Part shown: positions 1-5,348 of the stretch, one piece after another
Layout: each line of letters begins with the position of its first letter
Position numbering within the stretch: position 1 is the first letter of the stretch
Source of the DNA: Chloroflexi bacterium RBG_13_51_52
GTDB lineage: Bacteria > Chloroflexota > Dehalococcoidia > Dehalococcoidales > RBG-16-60-22
Reading direction: 5' to 3'
Length of the DNA: 8,636 nt
NCBI GenBank assembly: GCA_001796525.1
Contig: MGMT01000081.1
Coordinates: forward strand, 1-8,636
The notes under the pieces: model-generated
Database searches by the model: none
Seen by the model: only the letters and a program-made list of their open reading frames with translations
What the model was told of the DNA's origin: nothing
Made by a program: the position numbers and the translations under genes

Positions 1-439
1 CATCTACGGACATGCCGTCGAGCAACTTGCATAGCTCGGAACACTTTTCCGTGGGGATGCGCCCCGCGCGGCGGTCGGTGATAATGCCTTGGGCATCGAC
101 GGTGCAGAAATTGCCGCGGGCAGCCACTTCATCCTGCCCTAGCTCAATATCGATGCCAGCCGCTTCCAGGACACCCCGCCCTATTCTATTTTCGATGGGG
201 TCGTAGCCGAACAAAGCCAGATGGCCGGGACCGCTGCCGGGGGTAATGCCGGGGGCAATGGGATCGGCAAGACCGCAGATTCCTTTAGCCGCCACAGCAT
301 CAAGATTGGGAATACGGGCAGTCTCCAGTTCCGTCCGGCCGGTATCTGGGTTAGGCAGACCCCCCAGACCGTCCAGCACCAGCATGACTATCTTTTCCGG
401 CGAGGTAACGGATATTTCTTTAATCAGTTCCAGATTCAT
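1..439 (-). CDS. apgM: Cofactor-independent phosphoglycerate mutase, archaeal (ApgM) type, N-terminal part
   Basis: The enzyme interconverts 3-phosphoglycerate and 2-phosphoglycerate in lower glycolysis or gluconeogenesis in the cytoplasm. Only the first 146 codons are present; the 3' end lies beyond the left edge, and the family is usually about 400 residues. The start MNLELIKEIS is followed by VMLVLDGLGG, where Asp23 is the expected metal ligand of the alkaline-phosphatase superfamily. Then comes TPGSGPGHLALFGYDP (residues 66–81), where Ser69 is the expected phosphorylated nucleophile. The motif RIGRGVLEAAGI (about 86–97) and a DRRAGRIPT stretch fit the ApgM/phosphonopyruvate-decarboxylase-related branch rather than the longer GpmI branch. 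It starts 21 bp after the pgk stop, with AGGT upstream as a modest ribosome-binding site, so co-transcription with pgk is likely. The family call is from recognised motifs; the missing two thirds cannot be judged. Confidence 0.92.
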   Translation of the reverse strand, partial: MNLELIKEISVTSPEKIVMLVLDGLGGLPNPDTGRTELETARIPNLDAVAAKGICGLADPIAPGITPGSGPGHLALFGYDPIENRIGRGVLEAAGIDIELGQDEVAARGNFCTVDAQGIITDRRAGRIPTEKCSELCKLLDGMSVD

Positions 440-460
440 GTTTTTACCTGTCTATAAATA

Positions 461-1651
461 CTACACCTTATCACGCAGCGCCACAACGCCCGGTAAAGCG
501 TCACCGCCGAGGAACTCCAGCGAGGCGCCGCCGCCGGTGGAAACAAAGGTGACCTTATCCGCCAACCCGAGCGAGGTAATCACCTCGGCGGTGGAACCGC
601 CCCCCACAATAGTTCTCGCTTTAAGACGCGGCAGCAGTTTCGCCAGGGCGTGCGTCCCTTTAGCAAACTGCGGTATCTCCTCAACGCCCACGGGGCCGTT
701 CCAGAAGACCGTCCGGCTTTTCTCCAGCTCTCTGGTGAATAACTCGATAGTTTTGGGACCGATATCGACAATCATTTTATCAGGGGGTACAGCGTCTACC
801 GGGACGACTTTACCCGCAGCGCTGGCATCAATTTTATCGGCGACCATCACATCTAAAGGCAGCAGAAAACGCGAGCCGCTCTTTTCAGCGTTTTTCATTA
901 GCTCCACAGCAATATCGATAATGTCATTCTCTACCGGAGAAGCGCCTACTTCATAAGATTTAGCTTTCAGGAACGTTGCCGCCATGCCTCCGCCGATGAG
1001 TAAATAATCGACTTTACCTATGATATTTTTCAGCATGGCAACCTTATCGCTTACCTTAACACCGCCGAAAATCGCAACGAACGGGTGCGTCGGACTATCC
1101 AGCAAGCCACCGAGGGTATTGATTTCCTTTTCCAGCAGGAACCCGGACACGGCAGGCAGGTAATGAGTAATGCCGGACATCGAGGCGTGGGCGCGGTGAG
1201 AAGTGCCGAAGGCATCGTTGACGTAAATATCGCCCAGACTGGCTAAAGCTCTTGCAAAGCTTTCATCGCCTTTTTCTTCCTCCGGATGGAAGCGGAGATT
1301 CTCCAGCATTAAGACGTCGCCGGACTTGAGAGCCGCAACGGCTTTTTCCGCTTCCGTGCCGACGCAGTCCGTAGCAACTTTAACCTGCTGCCTTAAAATT
1401 TCAGAAAGACGCCGGGCTACCGGCGCCAGCCGCATGTCATCAACGACCTTGCCCTTAGGACGGCCCAGGTGGGAAAGCAGGATGACTTTTGCTTTGTGTT
1501 CGAGCAGGTAATTAATCGTGGGTAAAGAGGCGCGAATGCGGCTGTCATCAGTTATCGCGCCGGTTTTAGCATCCAGCGGTACATTAAAGTCGACGCGGAC
1601 AAGCACCCTTTTGCCGGTGACTTCAATATCCCTGACAGTCATTTTATTCAT
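461..1651 (-). CDS. pgk: Phosphoglycerate kinase
   Basis: Cytoplasmic enzyme that transfers phosphate from 1,3-bisphosphoglycerate to ADP, giving 3-phosphoglycerate and ATP, or runs in reverse in gluconeogenesis. At 396 residues it has normal bacterial length. The N-terminal substrate domain carries RVDFNVPLD (19–27), Arg38 in DDSRIR, SHLGRPKG (60–67), LENLRFHPEE (116–125) and NDAFGTSHRAHAS (145–157). The C-terminal nucleotide domain carries FGGVKVSDK (195–203), VFWNGPVGV (315–323), GGGSTAEV (350–357) and STGGGASLEFLGG (371–383). The last motif has Gly382 where many homologues have Glu. Met1 is preferred over Met4 because a G-rich ribosome-binding site lies about 10 nt upstream and family members often begin MNK-x-TVRD. 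The gene has its own strong promoter and a hairpin-bearing leader, and it reads directly into apgM, the next enzyme of the pathway. Confidence 0.97.
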   Translation of the reverse strand: MNKMTVRDIEVTGKRVLVRVDFNVPLDAKTGAITDDSRIRASLPTINYLLEHKAKVILLSHLGRPKGKVVDDMRLAPVARRLSEILRQQVKVATDCVGTEAEKAVAALKSGDVLMLENLRFHPEEEKGDESFARALASLGDIYVNDAFGTSHRAHASMSGITHYLPAVSGFLLEKEINTLGGLLDSPTHPFVAIFGGVKVSDKVAMLKNIIGKVDYLLIGGGMAATFLKAKSYEVGASPVENDIIDIAVELMKNAEKSGSRFLLPLDVMVADKIDASAAGKVVPVDAVPPDKMIVDIGPKTIELFTRELEKSRTVFWNGPVGVEEIPQFAKGTHALAKLLPRLKARTIVGGGSTAEVITSLGLADKVTFVSTGGGASLEFLGGDALPGVVALRDKV

Positions 1652-1680
1652 CGATGCACAGCCCCCGGGAATCCAGTTCT

Positions 1681-1723
1681 CAAAATAAAAATATCAGGCA
1701 CCAACCCGGCTACCTGATATTCC
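1681..1723 (-). terminator. Intrinsic-terminator hairpin between dxs and pgk, inside the pgk leader
   Basis: Read on the minus strand, arms AATATCAGG and CCTGATATT (1713–1721 and 1690–1698) pair perfectly over 9 bp. The stem extends inward by a T·G wobble, an A–T pair and, after one bulged G, two C–G pairs, closing a GGGTT loop. The stem runs straight into TTTATTTTG (1689–1681). This is the shape of a Rho-independent terminator. It lies about 95 nt after the dxs stop, so it can end dxs transcription. It also lies downstream of the predicted pgk promoter and 38 nt before the pgk start, so it could act as an attenuator for pgk–apgM. The structure is seen directly; the role is inferred. Confidence 0.72.
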
Positions 1724-1762
1724 CCATCGCTTCGAACACATTCGGCATCAGCTTTCGGTGTT

Positions 1763-1791
1763 ATTATACCGATTACGAATTTCCGTATCAA
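1763..1791 (-). promoter_or_regulatory. Predicted sigma-70 type promoter of pgk–apgM
   Basis: On the minus strand TTGATA (1791–1786) and a perfect TATAAT (1768–1763) are separated by exactly 17 bp. Transcription should begin near 1756, giving a leader of roughly 105 nt. It lies between the dxs stop and pgk, so pgk need not depend on read-through from dxs. Confidence 0.75.
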
Positions 1792-1814
1792 GCCGATGCT
1801 TCCTCCCTACCCTA

Positions 1815-3719
1815 TTACGTTGTTTTAGCTTTATTTTCAGTCCTTAACGGAAAATCCGCCGCTTTGCGGGACAGCATCTCCGCGACCTGCCGGACGATGC
1901 CTGCGGCATCCAGACCGTATTTGGCACGTAAAATAGCCTGCGTGCCGTGCTCGACGAACTCATCAGGAATACCGATACTTCTGACCCTTATATCACATAT
2001 GCCGGACTCTTCCAGCAGTTTTATTACGCTATCGCCGAAACCGCCGGTCAATACATTTTCTTCCACGGTGACGATATTTTTAATACGACCAGCGAGGTCG
2101 GTGATAAGCTTTTTATCCAAGGGTTTGGCAAAGCGGGCATTGACCACGGTAGCCTCGATGCCTTTTTGTGACAGCTGATTCGCTGCCTCCAGCGCCGGAG
2201 CTACCGAAGCGCCCAGGGCGATAACAGCCACGTCCGCCCCATTCCTGACCACCTCACTTTTTCCTATTGGTATCTCGCGCAGTTCGGTATCCAACGGCAC
2301 TCCCAGACCGGGACTACGCGGATAGCGCACTGCCATGGGGCAGCCCGACTTTATAGCGGTATACAGCAGATGCTGCAGCTCGTTTTCATCTTTGGGAGCG
2401 GAAACAATCATGTTGGGGATGAGCGAGAGATAAGAAATATCAAAGGTACCCTGGTGCGTCTTGCCATCATCACCAACGATTCCACCGCGGTCGATAGCGA
2501 AGACCACCGGCAGGTTCTGGAGACACACATCATGTATTATCTGGTCAAAGGCGCGCTGTAAAAATGTGGAGTAAATCGCCACAATGGGTACATAGCCCTG
2601 GGTCGCGAGACCAGCCGCAAAAGTAACGGCATGCTGCTCGCAGATACCCACATCGAAGACACGGTCCGGAAACTCGGCTTCGACGATACTCAAGAAGTTC
2701 CCCTCCGGCATGGCGGGTGTGATAACCACGAGTTTAGGCTCCTCACGGGCAAGGCGCAGCGTTGTCCGGGCAAAAACCTCGCTATAAGTCGGTACGTTGC
2801 TACCGCTACCGTTCTTTGCCGAAACGCCGTGGAAATAAACGGCATCGTCTTCTGCCGGAGTATGGCCCTTGCCCTTGATAGTGACAACATGCACGAGAGT
2901 AGGTTTGCTGCTGGTATCCCTGACCTGGGTAAGAAAATGCTCCAGGTCACGAATGCTGTGCCCGTCAATGGGCCCGATATAAGTAAAGCCGAGCGCTTCC
3001 CACAGCGGCGTCGGCATGAACAAACCTTTAAACCTGTCGGCGAGAAATTGACCGAAGTTATACAGCTTGGCACCTAAAGGCAAAGCAGAAAGGATTTTTT
3101 TGCTTCTTCTTTCCGCCCGGCGTAGAGGCCGGTTCAGTCGCACCCGACTCAACAGCTTAGCCAGCGCGCCGACGGTAGGCGATATAGACATGCCGTTGTC
3201 ATTAAGCACCACAATCAGTCGAGAACCCAGATGTCCCGCCTGATTAAGCGCCTCAAAAGACATCCCCGCCGTAATGGCACCGTCACCGATAACCGCCACG
3301 ACATCATAATCATCGCCGGAAAGATCGCGAGCGACGACCATACCCATGGCTGCCGAAATAGAAGTGCTGGCATGCCCTGCCCCGAAGGGATCATGCCGGC
3401 TTTCATCGCGACACGTAAAGCCGGAGAGTCCCCCGAATTGACGAAGGGTATCAAACCTGTTTTTACGTCCGGTCAGGAGCTTATGGACATAGCTCTGGTG
3501 ACCTACATCCCAGATTATCTTGTCCCTGGGACTATCGAAGACGCGGTGGAGGGCGATGGTAAGTTCGACAACGCCGAGGTTAGAGGCTAAATGGCCGCCG
3601 GTAGTGGATACCGTGTTGATGATCTCCTGTCTTAGTTCGGCAGCCAGTTCCTCAAGCGCCGCCGGAGATAATCCTTTCAGATCGGCGGGAGTATCGATTT
3701 TATCCAGTAGTTTAGGCAT
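1815..3719 (-). CDS. dxs: 1-deoxy-D-xylulose-5-phosphate synthase
   Basis: Thiamine-diphosphate enzyme that condenses pyruvate with glyceraldehyde-3-phosphate, the first step of the MEP isoprenoid pathway, in the cytoplasm. Its 634 residues match the family. The N-terminal domain has GGHLASNLGVVELTIALH (41–58, His43 expected catalytic), WDVGHQSY (70–77) and GAGHASTS (113–120). The TPP/Mg motif GDGAITAGMSFEALNQ (145–160) ends at Asn173 in VLNDN. The central transketolase-like domain has ITPAMPEG (333–340), DVGICEQHAV with the expected catalytic Glu361, and DRGGIVGDDGKTHQG (410–424, His422). RYPRSPG (465–471) follows. The C-terminal transketolase domain ends in a variable Lys-rich tail. The ATG is chosen from the conserved N-terminal spacing; it has no good Shine-Dalgarno sequence, only GAAAAG close to the start. 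It has its own promoter and a hairpin terminator candidate downstream. Confidence 0.97.
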   Translation of the reverse strand: MPKLLDKIDTPADLKGLSPAALEELAAELRQEIINTVSTTGGHLASNLGVVELTIALHRVFDSPRDKIIWDVGHQSYVHKLLTGRKNRFDTLRQFGGLSGFTCRDESRHDPFGAGHASTSISAAMGMVVARDLSGDDYDVVAVIGDGAITAGMSFEALNQAGHLGSRLIVVLNDNGMSISPTVGALAKLLSRVRLNRPLRRAERRSKKILSALPLGAKLYNFGQFLADRFKGLFMPTPLWEALGFTYIGPIDGHSIRDLEHFLTQVRDTSSKPTLVHVVTIKGKGHTPAEDDAVYFHGVSAKNGSGSNVPTYSEVFARTTLRLAREEPKLVVITPAMPEGNFLSIVEAEFPDRVFDVGICEQHAVTFAAGLATQGYVPIVAIYSTFLQRAFDQIIHDVCLQNLPVVFAIDRGGIVGDDGKTHQGTFDISYLSLIPNMIVSAPKDENELQHLLYTAIKSGCPMAVRYPRSPGLGVPLDTELREIPIGKSEVVRNGADVAVIALGASVAPALEAANQLSQKGIEATVVNARFAKPLDKKLITDLAGRIKNIVTVEENVLTGGFGDSVIKLLEESGICDIRVRSIGIPDEFVEHGTQAILRAKYGLDAAGIVRQVAEMLSRKAADFPLRTENKAKTT

Positions 3720-3754
3720 GGCTTTTCAATTTGCCGGAAGAGGCATCAATATAA

Positions 3755-3784
3755 ATAGTAGCCCCGCAGTAGAACGAATGTCAA
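3755..3784 (-). promoter_or_regulatory. Predicted dxs promoter
   Basis: Minus strand: consensus TTGACA (3784–3779), 18-bp spacer, TACTAT (3760–3755, four of six). The start would be near 3748, leaving a leader of about 28 nt before the dxs ATG. The -35 box overlaps the half-site of a short inverted repeat, TCAAG-N8-CTTGA (3781–3798), which lies between the two divergent promoters and could be an operator. With 5-bp arms it may also be chance. Confidence 0.62.
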
Positions 3785-3822
3785 GATGATAGACTTGAAG
3801 AAAAGCATTCCCTGAATTCAGC

Positions 3823-3852
3823 TTGACGCTGCGGCGGCGGTTTTGCTACACT
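3823..3852 (+). promoter_or_regulatory. Predicted promoter of the small export-family protein gene
   Basis: TTGACG (3823–3828), 18-bp spacer, TACACT (3847–3852). The expected start near 3859 falls within or at the edge of the ribosome-binding site (AGAGGA, 3857–3862), so the leader would be only about 12 nt. Either the mRNA has a very short leader or the real promoter is elsewhere in the region shared with dxs. Confidence 0.5.
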
Positions 3853-3870
3853 CACGAGAGGATTTTTCTA

Positions 3871-4344
3871 ATGGACCCTGTTGACATACTGAAAGTAATC
3901 GGCACAGCGGTTTTACCGATATCAGAATTACGCGGCGCTATCCCTCTGGCTATAGGCACCTACCAATTCTCCTGGTATTATGCCTATCTATTCGGCGTTA
4001 TCGGCAATCTCCTGCCCGTACCCTTTATATTGCTTTTGTTTAACACCGTCATTCCACAATTAAGCCGGATAGGTTTCCTCGACAGAATAATGAAATGGTA
4101 CTTTGCCTGGACGAAAAGCAGGTCAAAGCTAATCGAGCGCTACGGATGGCTCGGACTGATGATATTTGTGGCGATACCTTTGCCGGTCACGGGCGCCTGG
4201 ACAGGCTCGATACTGGCTGCCCTGCTCGGATTGAAATTCAGATACGCTTTTCCCGCTATCGCAGTAGGGGTATTGCTGGCTGGAGTGATTGTTACCTGCG
4301 CTACGGCACTAGGCTGGGCGGTGGCAGGCGTATTTACAGCTTAA
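3871..4344 (+). CDS. Small integral membrane protein, Sm_multidrug_ex (PF06695) family
   Basis: A 157-residue hydrophobic protein expected in the cytoplasmic membrane. Hydrophobic segments lie at about 8–28, 33–62, 92–120 and 126–155. The family hallmarks are PISELRGAIPLAIG (16–29) and AIPLPVTGAWTGSILAALLG (101–120), two similar halves resembling re-entrant loops. Between them is a basic cytoplasmic-type segment with KSRSKLIERYGW (82–93). The family is annotated as putative small multidrug export, but that activity is not established for most members, and the ELRGAIP and PVTGAWTG motifs recall DedA-like transporters. The start at 3871 is chosen because AGAGGA sits 8 nt upstream; the frame is open back to 3823 but that region contains the promoter. 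It is divergent from dxs and lies 57 bp before a tRNA gene. The substrate is unknown. Confidence 0.88.
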   Translation: MDPVDILKVIGTAVLPISELRGAIPLAIGTYQFSWYYAYLFGVIGNLLPVPFILLLFNTVIPQLSRIGFLDRIMKWYFAWTKSRSKLIERYGWLGLMIFVAIPLPVTGAWTGSILAALLGLKFRYAFPAIAVGVLLAGVIVTCATALGWAVAGVFTA

Positions 4345-4353
4345 TGCAGCATA

Positions 4354-4383
4354 TTGACCGCTTATCTTAATTCGTGTTACATT
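4354..4383 (+). promoter_or_regulatory. Predicted tRNA-Arg promoter
   Basis: TTGACC (4354–4359), 18-bp spacer, TACATT (4378–4383). The start would fall about 10 nt before the mature tRNA 5' end, which is normal for a tRNA gene. It begins 9 bp after the stop of the upstream membrane-protein gene. Confidence 0.5.
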
Positions 4384-4401
4384 CTTAAGGAAACAGACTA
4401 T

Positions 4402-4478
4402 GTCCCTGTAGCTCAGCTGGATAGAGCGGCTGCCTTCTAAGCAGTAGGTCGTGGGTTCGAGTCCCTCCAGGGACGCCA
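4402..4478 (+). tRNA. tRNA-Arg(TCT)
   Basis: A full cloverleaf can be folded. The acceptor stem is GTCCCTG with CAGGGAC (7 bp, all Watson–Crick). The D stem is GCTC with GAGC. The anticodon stem is GCTGC with GCAGT (outer G·T), with loop CTTCTAA and anticodon TCT at 4436–4438, reading AGA/AGG arginine codons. The T stem is GTGGG with CCCTC around the TTCGAGT loop. The discriminator is G, and CCA is encoded (4476–4478). The T stem contains a T·T mismatch at standard positions 50–64, flanked by good G–C pairs. The 3' end is only 9 bp from the convergent cold-shock gene, with no terminator visible between them. Confidence 0.96.
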
Positions 4479-4487
4479 AATCAGAAA

Positions 4488-4694
4488 CTAATCCTGCGCC
4501 GGCTTTATCTCTTTGGCTACGAATCCCTTTTCGCCCAAGCCCACCTTATAGATAACGCTTTGGCCTTCTTTCAACGAATTGAATTTAATGCCCTGCAGCT
4601 GGCTGTAATGAAAGAATATATCTTTTCCAGCATTGCTGGAGACAAAACCATAGCCATGCTCATCAACCAGACGTCTTACAATACCAGTTGTCAT
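4488..4694 (-). CDS. Cold-shock-domain (CspA-like) RNA-binding protein
   Basis: A 68-residue single-domain protein of OB fold expected to bind single-stranded RNA or DNA and loosen RNA structure in the cytoplasm. RNP1 is GYGFV (14–18) and RNP2 is DIFFHYS (25–31), followed by the usual L-x-EGQ-V turn (41–47) and the closing GFVAKEI strand (57–63). The first strand, TTGIVRRLVDEHG, lacks the Lys-Trp-Phe of classical CspA: Arg8 and Leu9 replace Trp and Phe, so one of the stacking positions is changed. This is seen in several divergent CSD families. AAGGAG lies 8 nt before the ATG but is held in a hairpin (4695–4730). It follows a 40-residue basic protein gene by 42 bp and is probably transcribed with it. 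Confidence 0.9.
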   Translation of the reverse strand: MTTGIVRRLVDEHGYGFVSSNAGKDIFFHYSQLQGIKFNSLKEGQSVIYKVGLGEKGFVAKEIKPAQD

Positions 4695-4730
4695 GATATT
4701 CGCTCCTTCCAGGAAAGAGGCTCTAATATC
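4695..4730 (-). promoter_or_regulatory. Hairpin enclosing the Shine-Dalgarno sequence of the cold-shock gene
   Basis: On the minus strand CTCTTTC (4719–4713) pairs with GAAGGAG (4709–4703) around a CTG loop, with one T·G wobble. This buries AAGGAG, the ribosome-binding site. An outer stem, GATATT (4730–4725) with AATATC (4700–4695), closes the structure right up to the ATG at 4694. There is no T-run, so it is not a terminator. It fills nearly the whole gap between the small basic protein gene and the cold-shock gene. A role in translational or temperature control is inferred. Confidence 0.55.
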
Positions 4731-4736
4731 AGTTTA

Positions 4737-4859
4737 TTACTTACCCAGAGCCGATTCCTGCTTCTTCTTTACGGCACGGGTACCATGACCATGCTTAACA
4801 TGTTTAAAAGCTTCTTTGTAGCTTCTGCGTTGTGCTTGTTTTTCAGCTTTTCTTCCCAT
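4737..4859 (-). CDS. Small, very basic protein of 40 residues, unknown function
   Basis: Not a recognised family. The reading frame starts ATG at 4859, with AAAGGA 8 nt upstream, and ends TAA at 4737. The protein begins MGRKAEKQAQRRSYKEAF and carries the histidine-rich stretch HVKHGHG (20–26) and a KKK run (31–33). I count 13 Lys/Arg and 3 His against 3 Glu, with no hydrophobic segment, so it is neither membrane-bound nor secreted. Such composition suits a nucleic-acid or ribosome-binding peptide. It sits behind a perfect TATAAT box and ahead of the cold-shock gene, so the two may be expressed together. A good ribosome-binding site, a promoter at the right distance and a plausible protein composition argue for a real gene. 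Sequence conservation is not known to me. Confidence 0.65.
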   Translation of the reverse strand: MGRKAEKQAQRRSYKEAFKHVKHGHGTRAVKKKQESALGK

Positions 4860-4873
4860 TTTTACAGTCCTTT

Positions 4874-4949
4874 ACCGGTTTCTCTTCTGCTTTTTATTAT
4901 ATCTTAATATACCTATCCGTTACTAATTTATCCTTCCTTAGAGACCGGT
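4874..4949 (-). promoter_or_regulatory. Predicted promoter of the small basic protein–cold-shock unit, flanked by two ACCGGT sites
   Basis: A perfect TATAAT lies at 4901–4896 on the minus strand, 36 bp before the start codon; no good -35 box is found 16–18 bp upstream. The palindrome ACCGGT occurs on both sides, at 4874–4879 and 4944–4949, 70 bp centre to centre. The flanks are also mirrored (TTACCGGT against ACCGGTAA, then TTCTC against GAG). The weak -35 box and paired sites suggest regulation by a bound protein, but this is inference from spacing alone. Confidence 0.45.
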
Positions 4950-4965
4950 AATATTTTTTACATGA

Positions 4966-5310
4966 CTAAGTATGCTCAAGTACCAGTTGCCAGTCACGCC
5001 ATCCGAATATAGCCACGTTTAGCACCAGACGACGCAACACCTCTTCCTTTGTCAGCGCATAAAAATTATTGCCGTACTCACTGCTGACGAGGAGGATTTT
5101 TTCTCCGACCATCTCCCCCAGAGCCTGGTCCATTTCCAGCCTGTTACATTCATCATCAATGGCATGGACAATAGCCAGTTTGCTGAATCTGCCGTTAGGA
5201 TGGGAGGCGAAAAACCGCAGCAGTCCCAGGTAGCTACGATTCCTGATGAATTTCTTCATCAGTTGTTCAATATATGAACTACTACTCTTCTTGACCTCGG
5301 AGACAGTCAT
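4966..5310 (-). CDS. Winged-helix-like protein of unknown function, downstream of ftsZ
   Basis: A 114-residue soluble protein. After a Ser/Lys-rich start (1–12) comes a helix-rich basic segment, LMKKFIRNRSYLGLLRFFASHP (17–38). A pattern like a winged helix-turn-helix domain follows: a helix pair at about 42–68 (FSKLAIVHAIDDE… then DQALGEMVGEKIL) and a short beta-hairpin, LLVSSEYGNNFYALT (73–87). The tail, about 90–114, contains FGWRDWQ. The helix–helix–wing order resembles MarR- or PadR-like folds, but no specific family is recognised. The start is secure: AAAGGAG lies 6 nt upstream. It begins 38 bp after the ftsZ stop on the same strand, with no terminator seen between, so it is probably part of the ftsA–ftsZ transcript. 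It could be a DNA-binding regulator or a protein-interaction wing domain. Confidence 0.8.
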   Translation of the reverse strand: MTVSEVKKSSSSYIEQLMKKFIRNRSYLGLLRFFASHPNGRFSKLAIVHAIDDECNRLEMDQALGEMVGEKILLVSSEYGNNFYALTKEEVLRRLVLNVAIFGWRDWQLVLEHT

Positions 5311-5348
5311 TAAAGGCTCCTTTCGTTATCTCAACTCACCGTCTTATA

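Noticed and set aside
246..956. Long plus-strand open frame of 236 codons opposite pgk and apgM
   Set aside because: It lies antisense to two clear enzyme genes, has low-complexity Ser/Pro/Thr composition typical of an opposite-strand shadow, and has no ribosome-binding site.
1690..1723. Resemblance of GGTAGCCGGGTT in the pgk leader hairpin to the 3' part of the cyclic-di-GMP-I (GEMM) riboswitch
   Set aside because: The required upstream elements (GCAAACC-like and GACGCAAAGCC-like segments with their stem) are absent, and the hairpin pairs fully as a terminator. The match is too short to support the call.
1654..2178. Plus-strand open frame of 174 codons spanning the pgk leader and the dxs 3' end
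   Set aside because: It is antisense to dxs and crosses the promoter and terminator signals of the pgk leader; no start signals.
3823..3870. Sixteen-residue N-terminal extension of the export-family protein
   Set aside because: It overlaps the predicted promoter and the ribosome-binding site of the ATG at 3871, and the family begins near the shorter start.
4402..4478. tRNA-Arg gene as a possible integration (attachment) site
   Set aside because: No duplicated tRNA 3' end, integrase or foreign segment follows; the flanking genes are ordinary.
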